From Agapanthus africanus (lineage: Eukaryota > Streptophyta > Magnoliopsida > Asparagales > Amaryllidaceae), in NCBI GenBank assembly GCA_030015575.1, contig JASDDO010000026.1, forward strand, positions 72,131,433-72,195,432: DNA of 64,000 nucleotides, in the 5' to 3' direction. Below are positions 33,885 to 46,800 of the stretch, in pieces (within the stretch, counting starts at the first letter, position 1; each line of letters starts with the position of its first letter). The notes below the pieces were generated by a model. That model was not told the origin of the DNA and made no database searches. It saw only the letters and a program-made list of their open reading frames with translations. Position numbers and translations under genes: made by a program.

Positions 33885-35369
33885 AGAGAGCTCCTGTGTA
33901 GAAAATAGGGTTTTTGGAATATTCTTTTTGGGCCCAGATTTTCTCTGAGTGCTACAGTAGTGCTTGGGGCCCACTTGGGTAAATTTGATCGATCGAAAAT
34001 GTTTAAACACATTAGTTCACAGTATTTACATTATATCTGCGACCGTGAATGTCACTTGATCGGTAAATCCTGTCTAACTGCTATAGCCCGGTTAGACGGA
34101 TTTACGAACGTGACATTCACGTTGATGTTCTGTGTTGTGCTGTGATGTTGCGGATTGGTCATGGGGGATAGCCTGGATGCAATGTTAGTACAGTTTTGTT
34201 GTATTATGTACATTTGATATTGCGGGACGAGCGTCCGACATGTGGACTGCCGTCACTGCCTGTTTGTATATTATTCTTGTGGGGTACGACCGGGGTGAGG
34301 TCGATGTACCCGTTGTATGTATATTTTACTTTCTGTACTAGGATTACCCCGCGGTGGCGTGCACGGATAGCCGGGTTCTAGAGGGCAACGGGCCCGCATC
34401 TCATGGCATTGAGACGGAGGGGGCTTCACTCTAGAATTGGCGGGCTATTCGCCGCACCTGTAGGGGGTACAGGTTGACCCAGGATGGGTGCCCAAGTTAC
34501 CGGATTCCGTGAAGTGCCGTGTGGTCCATTCACATTGCTGAAGGGGGCTGCCTCGCTTCAGGTTTTGGCGGGTAACTTGCCGCGCCCGTAAGGGTCTAGG
34601 ATTTCATTACACAGGCTATCCATACGACCAGGGGAACGTCGAGTTTCAGTAGCGGCTCTGTGAAACCCGAGGATCCCAGATATCTGTATTGTTCTGTGAT
34701 GCTTATTACATTTCTGTGATGTTGCATTTTATCACGCCTTGAGCGAATATTATATATTGATATATATACTAGTAGATATTGTATATGTTTTGCATCTGCG
34801 CTAGTCCAGTCCCCGCTTTGTCGTTAGTTAAGTAACCTAACGGGTAATGACGGGACCCAGTGGCGAATGCGGATGGCATATACGTACATCATTATTTTCG
34901 TTCTTTATTGGTGTGATCAATTGATGGGACTGCGTTGATTTGGATCAATGCAAGCTAAACAAACCTATTCTGATGTTGTTGGAACATTTTTCGAAAAAGC
35001 TGTTATTGCAAGGACGTTCACTTTTGTTTTGCACAGTGGTATTCAGTTGGAATATCCTGCTCCTTAGTCGACGAGGCAAGGGCCGAGATCCCTTCACCGG
35101 GAGTGACCCCTTGGATAGAAGTTTGCGTCAGGGCAATAACTTCACTATAGCCGGTTACTTTTGCTTTGCATCGTGGTATTCAGTTGGAATATCCTACACC
35201 TCATTCTACGGGGAAAAAGCCGAGATCCCTTCACTGGGAGTGACCTCTTTAGCAAAGGTTTTCGTCACTATATTTTAAAAAGTTATCCGGTTCCTTCAAC
35301 GATATCAAGTTCATTACGTTAAAGGTTTTCGTCAGAAACCATTCGTAGTCCTCCGTCGTTTCATATGGA

Positions 35370-35605
35370 TAGTCAATAAGTATTCAAGCTGTGTATGTTG
35401 GCCAAAGTCAAGGCACAGTGATCGATAGCTATTGGGTATTCATATGCAGCATAGATAGATGCGTTGGTTTGGGGCAGTCGTATAGCTTTGTTGGCCAAAG
35501 TCAAGGGCTTGTACGGGTGGGCTCAAATTAACCTGGAGAATGACGGGTAGAACTTGACATGTGACTTATGATATGTTGGCCAAAGTCAAGGTCATAAGAG
35601 CATAG
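35370..35605 (+). repeat. Three same-loop stem-loops in the B leader
   Basis: TGTTGGCCAAAGTCAAGG occurs identically at 35396-35413, 35489-35506 and 35574-35591, each in a different stem that matches the stem at the same position in A. Confidence 0.88.
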
Positions 35606-35900
35606 GGTAAAAATCACATCGGGGGTTTCTAAAGAAACTGAAACTTGCCAGATATGCGCATACCTTCTGGAGTGTGATAACATGAGCGATTCCGTCACGT
35701 TATCATGCGATGATAGTTGGATCCCGATTCCCGCTGATGAGTTGGTTTACTCCTCGGGTGATCCCGACTAATTCTTCTTTCAGGTTTGGAGGAGAATTTG
35801 ACGGTACAGTGGGAGGTTTCCAGATTAGATAAATTGGTAACCATTCTGATCTAGGTTAAAGTGCACGCTGAGTGTTTCTTTTCTCTCTCTCTCTTCGGCA

Positions 35901-36149
35901 GCGACCATGACCCGACCCTAAGAGTATGACTCAGTGATCAAAATTAACCGAACCTTCTTAACACTGGCTTTTGGATTGTCAGAGTTGCAAACCTCATTGC
36001 TACTCCTACTTTTACCCTTTTCTCCAGGACACCCCGTATTACTACGAACGTCCACTTCCATTGGACGAAAACATCGTATGGTTATATACGAATTCGAAGG
36101 AATTATTCGATGATGGTTTCCGGTTCTGGAGAAAACGAATAGGACTATT
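35901..36149 (+). pseudogene. Start of the B coding region, unrecognised
   Basis: Begins CGACCATGACCCGACC after the pyrimidine run. Short frames only, no domain recognised. Interrupted by C; CTATT at 36145-36149 is the left TSD of C. Confidence 0.4.
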
Positions 36150-38250
36150 TGTTAGTTATATGTATGCCCTAGAGCCATTACTATACATACGATGTATATT
36201 GTAGTGGATGCTAGGATATATAGGGAGGACTTTCTTGCTCGACATGATAGTATGCTATCTGGTTGTACTTTATCTTAACAGTACTCTGATTGTCTCTATG
36301 TTACATGTTGATAAAGCCCTTAGGATATGTACTCGACTACTGGGACTATGATGAGATCATACTAGTGGGGCCATGGTAGTCGACGAGTACATCCTATAAC
36401 TGTTCCTAGTCGAGGGTGTATCAAGACAGGGCATCGATACACTAGAGTAGACTAGAGTATACACATCTTGATCCATATGATGGGCGATGGATGATCCCAT
36501 ATCCTTCGGTGTTTGACATCAAGGATGGTGTACGGGTGCTCAGTGGAAACTGGGTACACTGGACGGACTCGCCGAGAACTCCCAGATGGTATTATACCTT
36601 ACGTCAGATGGCAGTTCTCCGGTGACACTGGTACAGAGTAGTCTGTTGACCCGAGATCGTCATAGAGNNNNNNNNNNNNNNNNNNNNNNNNNNNNNNNNN
36701 NNNNNNNNNNNNNNNNNNNNNNNNNNNNNNNNNNNNNNNNNNNNNNNNNNNNNNNNNNNNNNNNNNNNNNNNNNNNNNNNNNNNNNNNNNNNNNNNNNNN
36801 NNNNNNNNNNNNNNNNNNNNNNNNNNNNNNNNNNNNNNNNNNNNNNNNNNNNNNNNNNNNNNNNNNNCTCATATCGACACGACTTATCGAGCTACTGGGG
36901 TCTGACGTTTATCACCCCTAGACGAGATATGCGATATATCAGACGACGAGACCGGACTGTACGGGAGTGTTACTGTTTGGATTCACAGGAGAATGTACAG
37001 GCTTGCTTGTTGATCTTCTGAGCGCTCAATACCTGGGTGGCTGTTACGTTTAGCTGACCGCTTGTGGGTGTTTGATATGATCATCACCTAATACCGGCGT
37101 ATTGACGATTCTTTAGAGTCCTACACAGAGGTTTCTTGGCTCAGGCAAAACGGAGTAGGAGCACATATGTGATATGTTCGGGACCGAGGATAATGCGGTA
37201 TGTGATACCGTTTTGGATTCTCGCGATATGAGATATCGGCCGGGTATATGTAATATAGCCGGGTCATCGTATTAGTCGGTTATATGCGATATAGCCGGAT
37301 TGTCGGATCAAGTGTTGATTCGATAATTTAATGTATAATAATATATATGATATATTAAATTACATTAATTAATATTAGCTCACTAAAAGATTCATTTTCT
37401 CACGGAATAATACATTGATATATATGCGATATATGTTAATTGTATTATTTTCTATTGTTACAAAATATATTGTATATGTGATATATAATATTGTAACATG
37501 TTAGGGTTACAAATTTAACAATGGTTTAGGGTTTAAACTTGGTTAGGGTTTGGATTAGGGTTAGCTTTTGCATGAAGCTTCATGAAGCTTTGACTTTGTG
37601 GTTGCTTGATATTTTGTGAAGATATTATGTTAACCCAATCCAAACCATTAACTCTAGTTAACTCTCTACAAGGGTTAACTCTTTCATGCTTAACCCTTGG
37701 TTAGATTTGTAACCACTACAATAATTCATTGTTCATCAGAAAAGGAAAATGATTATTCATTCTTCTTCTTGCTTGAGTTCCTTCTTGAAAAAGCTTTCTA
37801 GTTTTGCTTTTGTGATGAAAGTGAGTGAGAAAAAGATAATAAATGAGAGCTAAAATCCTACTTCATCATCCTCATCTATCCTTGCCATTTAGATGAGGGT
37901 GTTCACATCATTTCATGAGTGATAGCTTGTGTTAACGAAACTTCAAAGTAGATCATCTATGTTATCGAAGATCGGAAGCAAGACTGCATCTTTCTCTTCG
38001 TGGAGCCTCTCGAGAGTCCAGAACACGATGATCGCAGCGAAGGGACCTCAACACGGAGTTTAAGAAGTGAAGGACCGGATCTACAAAGATTGTAATCCCT
38101 CTCACTTAGTGTTAAAGAGTTTAACATTCTTGTTTTCGCCTAAACTCTAATATAAAGATCCGGCTTTGGGTTGTTCGGCACGGCTAATTTTTTAAATCGG
38201 GCATGGTTGATGCCTCGTAGACCCTTGTGTGTGTGCCTAGCAACCCTACA
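36150..38250 (+). repeat. 5' LTR of C, with assembly gap
   Basis: TGTTAGTTATATG...CCTACA. GNG-spaced palindromes include GGTAT-GTG-ATACC near 37195 and ATATAT-GCG-ATATAT near 37420. The gap 36668-36867 lies in its first half. Confidence 0.93.
36668..36867. other. Run of 200 N (assembly gap)
   Basis: Exactly 200 undetermined bases. The sister LTR has 246 bp (54268-54513) between the same flanks, so the gap length is probably a placeholder. Confidence 0.95.
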
Positions 38251-38251
38251 G

Positions 38252-38264
38252 TGGTATCAGAGCC
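38252..38264 (+). other. Primer-binding site of C
   Basis: TGGTATCAGAGCC one base after the LTR. Confidence 0.95.
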
Positions 38265-38409
38265 AAGCTAGAGCTTTAGGCGAATTGTAAGCGAAGTTTA
38301 AAGTCCGATCGAAACACGAAACCCTAATTTGAACCCTTCTCTGGACATTTTCTGAAAATGTGATTTTTTCCAAATTAAAAAAAAATCAGCAGGGAATTCT
38401 ATGGACACG

Positions 38410-38521
38410 TGTGCAAAACGACACAATGAATCGCTCAAAGCGCCGCGGAACCGCGGCCAAACTAGGGTATTGGCGGCGGTTCCGCGGCCGTATCTGGGGA
38501 TTAATTGTTAGTTTTTGCACA
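38410..38521 (+). other. Extended hairpin downstream of the C primer-binding site
   Basis: Outer arms TGTGCAAAAC and GTTTTTGCACA. Inner arms CCGCGGAACCGCGGCCAA (38443) and a near-perfect complement from 38470. Confidence 0.82.
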
Positions 38522-40614
38522 GTAATAACAGTTGGTACTTGCTAATTCTTCTGGGAATTTTTATATTTCGCTCAAGTGTTGAGTTTTCTGGGTTGTATTG
38601 GGGAATTAATGATTCGATCGGATATTTTAACTTTGTTTTGTTTTTCCGGATGATTTTAGAACGTGTTAAAAAGTTCGACCGGATATCAATAACTCACTTT
38701 TTCCCGACCCGGAAAATTTCCAAGTGTTGGATTTTTCCGTTGTTTAAGAACGTTCTAAGTCGTGTAAGTAACGCGATGGACCCTCTAGAAGACAACAAAC
38801 CTTAACTCGATTATGTGACCGTCTTGAACTGCCTCTAAATCTTAGGGTTTGTGGCAGTACAGCATGCCACATGTGAGGCGTTGGCTTGACCCTTCTACGG
38901 CTGGACCATCGGTACTGTGGCATGTGATGGATATTTTTGAACTCCGCTCAAGTGTTGAGCTATTGGGGAAATCTTGGGTGTTTGATTATTCGATCGGAAA
39001 GTTTAACATTGTCTATTTATCTGGAATGTGATACAATATTTGGAATCCACAAAAAGTTATGAGATAACTAATTTGAATATTATAAACATAGCAGTTTAGT
39101 CTCAAATGATCGGTTGCCACGGGATTTTGATGTGATCAAAAGTCCGTCGCAATCACGTAGCCTACGCGGATACTCGCCAGGTAAACTTAACAGACAACCA
39201 TGCCCCATAGCCCCGACCAAGTGACTGTAGGAGAACCCCGTTGCCAAAAGCATCCGTTCGGGTGCTCGCGGCAGCGGTGTTCCGCCTTAGTGCACTTCGT
39301 CGACGGCATCCGGGGGTGCGGCCGTCTACTAAAGTTTGCGACGAGCATTCGATCAGGATGTCGGGAATCTTGTTGAATTGCCCGACTTGATATTGAAAAG
39401 AGTTTTCGATAATGAGACTAAAATGCGGAGTTTATAATTGTTAGGCATGAGATGTCTAAGGAATTCATTTGGTTAGGCATGCAATGTCTAAGGAGGTTGC
39501 GGATTCCAACTGTTGTAGTTTTACACTTTATTTTCTGTGACCGTAAGCGTAGTATGTGGTGTATCGCCGGCTTTGTTACTATAGATCAACGACAATTGGG
39601 ATACGCATACTTGCTTACGTTGATGATATGAGATATTATGTGTTGCTGTGATATGTTATATTGGATCGTCGCGTTCTGAATAGCCGGGGGTTTTATGTGA
39701 GATGAGAGTTTTTTTTTCAATCATGTAAAATTCATTTGTATGTAATATTCTTTTATTGGGGCACTTCCGAGCTGAGGATGATGTCACCATTGTATATTAT
39801 TTACTTTTCCGCATTAGGTAGACCCAGGGCGGGGAGCACAAGTAACCGGATTCTAGGGTCCAGTGGGAGACCATCTCGAGGAGTCGAGACCAGGTCTCCT
39901 AACCCTAGAATTGGCAGTGTTGCTTGCCGCTTTCGTAGGGGTCTAGGGATGTGGGTTTGGCTATTCATCGCGACCGTGGAATCCGTGTTTTATACAGGCT
40001 CGTATTAAAACACGGACGTCCTAGTATATCCAATATTTCATATATGTTTCTTCTGCTGCAATGTTCTGTGATGAGATCATATTACTGCCTGAGACGAATG
40101 TTTATATTATATATATGAGATATATGTTATATTGCAGATTTCGTTTCAAATGTGATGCTTGTGAAGAAAAATAAAATGGGACTTCATTAATGAGATTTAT
40201 AAAACTAAAAGAAACCTAAAGATGTTGTAGAAACTTGTTTAAAAACTGGTAGCTCTAGTTTTTGCTTTGCATAGCGGTGTTCCATGTAGAACATCCAGCA
40301 CCTTATTCGATAAGGAAAGAGCCGAGATCCCTTCACCGGGAGTGACCTCTTTAATGAAACTAGCAGATGCTACAAACTCGGTTTGTCTTTTGATTGCTTC
40401 TATAGTTCTTGCTTTACATAGTGATATTTGTGAAATATCCTACACCTTATTCGATGAGGAAAGGGCCGACGATCCCTTCACCAGGAGTGACCCCTTTAGC
40501 AAAACTAGAAAAGCCTAAAAAACACTCCATTTAAAATCACTCGATTCTACAACGATATCAAGTCCATTACGCAAAGGGTTTTCTTAAAAACCTGTCGTAG
40601 CCCTCCGTCATTTC

Positions 40615-40860
40615 AGATAAGTACTAGTTAGTATTCGTGCTACGTTTGTTGACTATGTTAAGGCGTAGTGTGCGGTAGCTGATTAGTGCTAATCTGTATA
40701 AGCATATGATGTGATTGGATTAGGGTAACCGTGCGACTTTGTTGACTATGTTAAGGGTCGTGCGGGTGGGTTTAATTCAATCGGGAAATGACGGGTTGAA
40801 CTTGACTAGCACTTATGATTTGTTGACTATGTTAAGGTCATATAGCTGCTAGGGGTAAAA
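40615..40860 (+). repeat. Three same-loop stem-loops in the C leader
   Basis: TTGTTGACTATGTTAAGG occurs identically at 40646-40663, 40739-40756 and 40820-40837. The stems are almost the same as in A, yet the loop differs from A's loop in all three places. Confidence 0.9.
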
Positions 40861-41255
40861 TATTATTGGGAGTTTCAAGTGTTGAAATTTGCAATGAGAT
40901 TGCATACCTTCTATGAGATAGTTGGATCCCGATACCCGCTGCGAGTAAGAGTTACTCCTGGGAGAGTTTTACACATTACAATTAACCGATCAAGTAGGTG
41001 TCTAGAAAGGTGTTAACGGGGTTACATCTCTGGGAAAACGAGGTTTACTTTAATTAGGTCCGTGCGAAAGCACGGGGGACCTCCCTCAAAGTACCGACAC
41101 TGGCCTGGCTGAAAGATTGGCGAACTTGTAGCGTGTAATTAATCCCGGCTAGTCTTTCCTTTTAGGGTTTGAAGGAAGATTTAACTAAAACAGTGGGAGA
41201 CATCCTGATTAGATATATTAGATAACCAATCTAATCTTGCAAGAGCATACGCTGA

Positions 41256-41525
41256 GTGTTTTCTTCTCTCTCTCTCCAGGTAGCGACCATATCATGCCTT
41301 AATCAAGATAATAAAACGGATGTATTGACCGAACCCGCTTGTTATACTGGGATGGGGAACGTTGGTCCCGCTCCAACTTATAATTGTTATAAGACAGAGC
41401 AGGAAATTGGGGATTACCAAAATTCCCGTGCCACCGAAACGAAGAGAGTGCATATTGATGCATCATCTTCGGGTATGTTCACTACAGAGAACTGTTTCTC
41501 AGTATCCTTTACGTCCTGGGTATGA
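41256..41525 (+). pseudogene. Gag knuckle/protease remnant of C
   Basis: Parallel to A 28571-28828; the frame reaches SVSFTSWV and is cut by a stop exactly where the protease active site should follow. Gag is otherwise missing. Confidence 0.65.
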
Positions 41526-41806
41526 GATACCGGATCAGGATCCCGCATATATAATCTGTTACATGGGCTACAGATAGGTAGAGAACTGAGAACGGGTGAT
41601 AAGTTTCATGAGATAGAAACGGTGCAAGTGTTGCAACCAAATCTGTTGGTCACTATCACCCTGTATTACCAGAATACATTGATTCTAAACGAATGTTATT
41701 AGATACCGAACCTGATATACAAAATCATATCAGTCTCTTTATTAGTAAAGAAAGGATATAATTTTGTAATGTTGGATAATGTTTTGAACATTTCCTATAT
41801 CAAGAG

Positions 41807-42115
41807 TTGATCGGTTCAGGCACGTTATCTAAAAGCATTGATGTTCTAAATCAAACTACAGTTCTTAGTATACAGAACGCACACAAGAGGAAGAGTTCAG
41901 AAATGAACGAATCCTTCTTGAGGCGTTGTAGACTAGGTCATATCAATGCGACCCGACTAGCTAAGTTACATATAGATGCCTATTTAAATCTGTTTGAATT
42001 TACATCTTGTGAAACTTGCCGGTCATGTCACAAAGATAAGATGACCACAGCTCTGTTTATTGGAAACAGAGAAAGAGTTAGTGAACTCTTGGGATTGATA
42101 CATATTGATGTATGA
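41807..42115 (+). pseudogene. Pre-integrase remnant of C
   Basis: Best-kept HHCC region in the window: RCRLGHINATRLAKLH, then CETCRSCHKDKM and ELLGLIHIDV, the usual lead-in to the integrase core. Closed by a stop directly after HIDV. Confidence 0.82.
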
Positions 42116-42469
42116 AAGTCCCCTGTCTACATATGCCAGGACCGGTTCTTTGTACTTCATTACATTCTCTGATGATCTCTCAAGATTCAGACATATGTTC
42201 CTGTTGAAACACAAGTCCAAACCTTTTGAGATATTCACAGAATATAAGTTAGAAGTAGAGAACCAAAAACGGGTATAAGTATTATGTCCTTTGATGTGAT
42301 CAGGGAGGAGAATACTTGAGCACGGAATTCCTGGATTATTCTAAAGGAGAATGAGAATCTCTCTCAGAATTACTCCTCTGAATACACCATAGCACGATGG
42401 TATATCGGGGCGGAGCAATAACACCCTATGTGATATGGTGTGCTCTATGATGAGTACTACTGAGTTTCC

Positions 42470-42790
42470 TATTTCCTTTTGGGAGTTATGCACTTTAGAA
42501 GCTGCATACCTATTGAATAGGGTTCAAATCAAATCAGTTGCCTACTACTTCATATGTGATATGGAAAGGGAAGAGCCCATATCTTAAGTTTGTTAAGATT
42601 TGGGGTTGTCCGGCCTATGTCTAAAAGCAAAATCCGGACAAGCTCGAAGCAAAGTCAGTTCTATGGAAGTTTGTTGGATATCCCAAGCATTCGCAAGGGA
42701 ATATCTTCTACCAAACCGAGGAACAAAAGTGTTTTGTTTCTCAGCATGCCACCTTTGTGAAAGGGAATTTCTTGTGAAGAAATTAGTGGT
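42470..42790 (+). pseudogene. Integrase C-terminal remnant of C
   Basis: FWELCTLEAAYLLNRVQIKS, a frame change, GCPAYV, a TAA (42622-42624), then an open frame through KFVGYPKHSQG and QHATFVKGNF. Order and spacing match copia integrase ends. Confidence 0.78.
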
Positions 42791-42963
42791 CATGAGGTAG
42801 AACTGGAAGGAGTTCCAGCTATACAAACTGCAGCTGATGATTTGGTAGAACCAAAGGATTTAATAGCATCCAACGAACCTCAGCCTCTCCGCCGATCTAG
42901 TAGGGTTCCTCACCCACCTGAGAGATACTTTGGTTTCTCTATGACAGTGGGAGCGAGGATTGC

Positions 42964-45075
42964 TGTAAGTCTACGGTAGCGCCCCGGCCGTCTACAGACG
43001 CCAAATGCGGAACAAAAACTTTTTAACTGGCGTTATCGTATACTTTAACCCGGATCTTCCATTATTGCTAAACTAACAAACTGTAAAGAGAGTAGAAAGG
43101 TTATACCGAACGATCTGAGTCCTTCGTTCTTTAACCATCATCCCACGCTCCGTTGCGGCGGCTCCGATCTCGTCGATCTCCGATCGCTCGTCCAGGTGGC
43201 ACCACATCGACGATTCTTTAAACGGGCTCCCGCCTCTGATTCGAGGCAACTCGGTCGTCAAGTTTGCTAAAAGAGACGACCAAGAATGATGTAGAGAATG
43301 AATAGATTACTTTGTCTCACTTTGTCCAAAGCCGTGGACGATCGGTAAATGAAGTTGGCATTTTTTGGGTGATGGAATGAAAGAGGATATGAAATTTCCA
43401 TGCACCATAAACCATAGTCTTTTTACCAAAAATGAAATCAATCTCTCTCTCTCTCTCTCTCTCACAATGGTGGCCGGCCACTTTAAGTAGAAGGAGGAGA
43501 GTGAGTGTAGGAGCAAAGGAGGTGAGTGTAAGCAAAAAGATCTAAAGCAAATATCCTTAAGTAAACAAGAAACATTAAAGCTTAAAGCATGAGTCATTAT
43601 AACACATCATCAAGTCTTTAATGCACCATTTAATGTCAAGATGACTCATTAGCCACCTCATCACTTCTAGAACCTTCTAGAAGCATCCACACTCATCTCA
43701 AGAAAAGACAAATCCGTCTTTAACCGAATGTTAAAAGACGGCTGATAGAAAACTGGAAACTGGCAACTTCCAAAAGTGATCCAGAAACGAATTTCAGGAT
43801 AACCCCGTAACTGTATAAATATACCCGCATTTGTATTACGACCGAATACAAATGCAACTGAGACAAAGATATTATATCTACTCAATACAATACTCGGATC
43901 CGACTTAAACTAAAGCCGACCAGTATCATCTGCCCGAAAAATAACACGTGCGTAAACGCACGTGTATTTTCCGAACCCTGCCATAAAATCATACGGCCTC
44001 TACAACGTTTCGCCCGAACTTGGGAAACTGTCTGTGGGGGACTCTAATGACTCGTCAGTACCCTGGCAGTGGGTTTAACCACAAACCGTCAGCGGTACTA
44101 GCTATGCGTAACGGCTGCCCATGGACTGACCTCAAGGGAGGCTGATGAGCGAACTCATCAGAAACCCTACCGAGCCTAACAGTGACAATGTATATACAGT
44201 TCGGTCCGTTCGTCAATGAGTATCGCATATCTGCCTAGGGGGCTAGTAACGTCAGACCCCCAATAGCAGTATAAGTCGTGTCGGAGTGTAGCCCAATAAC
44301 ACTCTGAGATACTACTGGAGTACCTACCAGTAAATCTCCTGCCATGGACATGGGCTTTGTGTAATGGCTCTCCTAGACACAGCACGATCTCGCCCCCAAT
44401 ACCGGGAGAGACGAATCCCCTGCCGATCCGCTCACGTGCCTCCATATGGCTCGGGACTGTACCCAAAAACTACCTGTTTGCACGACTCCTTTGAGCCGTG
44501 GTAGGGTAGAAATCAAAGCACAGTGGGAACTCACACGAGACAAATGACGACCTCAGGTCGATGAACTAACCTGTACACATGTCACCAGGGAACTGCTATC
44601 TGACGATATGTATAATACCAACTAGCAGGTTCCCGGCGTGTCCTTTCCGGTGTACTCATAACCCAATGAGCACATGTATACATCTTAGGTGATCCAACTG
44701 ACACCAGTGGCTTGTGAGACCGGCCACCGTCCCTCGTCGGGGTCTCGACTGTATACACTAGTCTACTCCGGAGTATCGATGCACTGTCTCGAAACTCCCA
44801 CGACTAGGGACCACAATTAAGGATATGCGTATAAACCACCCAACTCTCACGTATATGATCGCCATCATACTGTTGGCGGTAAAGCAAGATCCTAAGGGCT
44901 CTATCAAAGTGTAACATGTAATCAGTCACCTGAATATGTACACGACTGATAAAGGCAAACCAGATACCATACTATCATCTCGAGTAAGACTGTCCTACCG
45001 GTATAGGTCCTCCGCAATCATTGCAATCACGTACCTGCGATCCAATAATTGACTCTGAGGGCACTATCTCCAACA
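42964..45075 (-). repeat. 3' LTR of D
   Basis: 2112 bp. Contains a (TC)n run near 43441-43463 and a long palindrome near 43943-43965 (ACACGTGCGT, AA, ACGCACGTGT). Confidence 0.95.
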
Positions 45076-45087
45076 ATCTCCCACTTG
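45076..45087 (-). other. Polypurine tract of D
   Basis: ATCTCCCACTTG on the plus strand, that is CAAGTGGGAGAT in D's orientation, next to its 3' LTR. Confidence 0.88.
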
Positions 45088-45129
45088 CACTTAAGGCTAA
45101 TTATTGCGATGTCGACTACTCACAGACCG

Positions 45130-45330
45130 TGTGAAACCGAACATCCAACTCCTCTACTAATCAGTTTCACAAAGCCCGTTTGTAAAACTATTGTGTTCGA
45201 GAAATAGCCTCAGTGAGTGGATCCGCCTAGATGTTTCTTTCTATATCTCTCTTAATCTCAAATTCGCGGAGAAAGCCATCTCCCGAATTGAGTAATACCT
45301 GTCTTAGAATATGTCTGGATATCTGATGGG
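45130..45330 (-). pseudogene. RNase H remnant of D
   Basis: Minus-strand pieces match B's RNase H end; the GGCGGATCCACTCACTGAGG segment of B (ADPLTEA) appears here with a change at the Ala codon (near 45219). Multiple stops. Confidence 0.6.
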
Positions 45331-45829
45331 ACCTAGTTCATAAATGAACTCCAAATCCAAACTTCTTAGACTTTATCGATCACTGAACCTAATCAGTATC
45401 CTGCACCAAGCCTCCCACAGTATCCTCTTGGACCACCTGTCCATAATACTGTCCCTCGTCAGAGGGAAAACTATAACTCTGACAATCACTCTGTCAACCA
45501 TGTCACCTTTGAAGCCTGGAATGATAATCGTCTCCCAAAGGAGGCTGCCGTCATCAAATCCGTAGAACATGTACTTATGTTCTAAAACTGCTTCCTTATG
45601 TTTCTCCAGGATTGGATTAATACAAACTTATTGCATCTAGTGCAAAAACAACATTTGGTGTGGTACTTGACATCTCATGATTGACTCAATTGCCTAAGCA
45701 AGTGATCTACCAATCATGCACATCCCTCTCCCCTTCTGTCTGTAAGACATCTTTAGAGAGGTGACTCCATCACCTGCAGGTACACCACCATGCCAGGAGT
45801 CATCTATTCTAAAAACCATTAGAATACTG

Positions 45830-46018
45830 TCAAAGTACCCACATTGGGAAAGTACCCAAATCCAGATCTAAAACCATAGATCTTGAAACCATAATGTCAA
45901 ATATTATATCCATATCCTGTCTGGAGAAACAACTATGTGACGACCACAGTACAACCGATCGTAGTATAGGAATTTTACTTCCTACTCTGTGTATGTCATC
46001 CAGATACCATGACATCAC
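45830..46018 (-). pseudogene. Reverse transcriptase remnant of D
   Basis: WYLDDIHRVGSKIPILRSV is the RT active-site region with LDD for VDD and an altered following stretch, closely matching B (58147-58473). Closed by stops on both sides. Confidence 0.78.
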
Positions 46019-46559
46019 ACCCTACTACCTTCTTAACAGATCCTTCCCCTATCCTGATTGAAGTCAAACCCATGACTGTCACATCAAAATTAGATGATCT
46101 ATCTCCGCTATAACTGCTCAAGTCTATAAATAGACATAAGCTACTTGCCCACTATACTTCTGCTGCACCCACTGACTACGACAACCCTCCTACCGGGTCT
46201 CATAGCCTGGAACATCAGTAGTGTCAAGTCTGGGTAGATAAGAACCTCTCTGTCACCGTCTTTGAGGCTACCGAAATACCTCTCGGGTGTCTGAGGTTAC
46301 CCACCATATCTGCGGAGTGGCTAATGGAATGTCAAACCTGATTGAATATATAGGTCCTATTAAATTTTCCGTAATCGTTTGCGGTTCTGGAATCACTTCC
46401 AGTTCTACCATACTCCCACTACTGTTTTCTGAAAAAGTCCATTTTACTAAAACTGTGGCGAGTCAAGAACAATATCACTATTGATCTTCCAAATGGTAGA
46501 ATATCAACCCTCGTCATAGCCAGGGTCAACCCACAAACAGCCATTACAGAAACGTGCCC

Positions 46560-46800
46560 TGAGTTATCCAGAATCTGGTTTTAAGCATAAGCTGGACAAC
46601 TCCTCGTACCTTAACATCGTTAAGGTATGAACTATTCTATATCCAATATAGAAACTTTGGCACTTATTTAATTGGAACCATATTCTAATCATGCAACTGT
46701 CTCCAGTGCATATCACCTTAATGGAAAGAGGCTAATCAGCATTACTCAACTTAGAAATCCATCCAATTATGAGTAACCTGAAAGAGAAACGCGTTTCTCA
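46560..46800 (-). pseudogene. Integrase C-terminal remnant of D
   Basis: Minus strand reads SCPAYA followed by TAA (plus-strand TTA 46581-46583), the same stop as in A, B and C, with a decayed LLNRV-like region upstream. Confidence 0.6.

Larger units (their letters stand above)
33610..35900 (+). other. Leader of B
   Basis: Non-coding, same order of parts as A but diverged: extended hairpin 33774-33884, GC-rich block 34360-34600, duplication 35023-35265 with palindromes at 35038-35057 and 35175-35194, three stem-loops (35370-35605), pyrimidine run to GGCAG at 35900. Confidence 0.75.
38265..41278 (+). other. Leader of C
   Basis: Parallel to A's leader: extended hairpin 38410-38521, duplication 40257-40505 with palindromes 40276-40296 and 40423-40440, three stem-loops 40615-40860, pyrimidine run ending CAG near 41278. 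Open frames inside are short and not shared with A. Confidence 0.78.

Noticed and set aside
37500-37575. Interstitial telomere-like sequence (GGTTTAGGGTTT, GGTTAGGGTTTGG)
   Set aside because: Only a few irregular units, present in both LTRs of C at the same place; part of the LTR.
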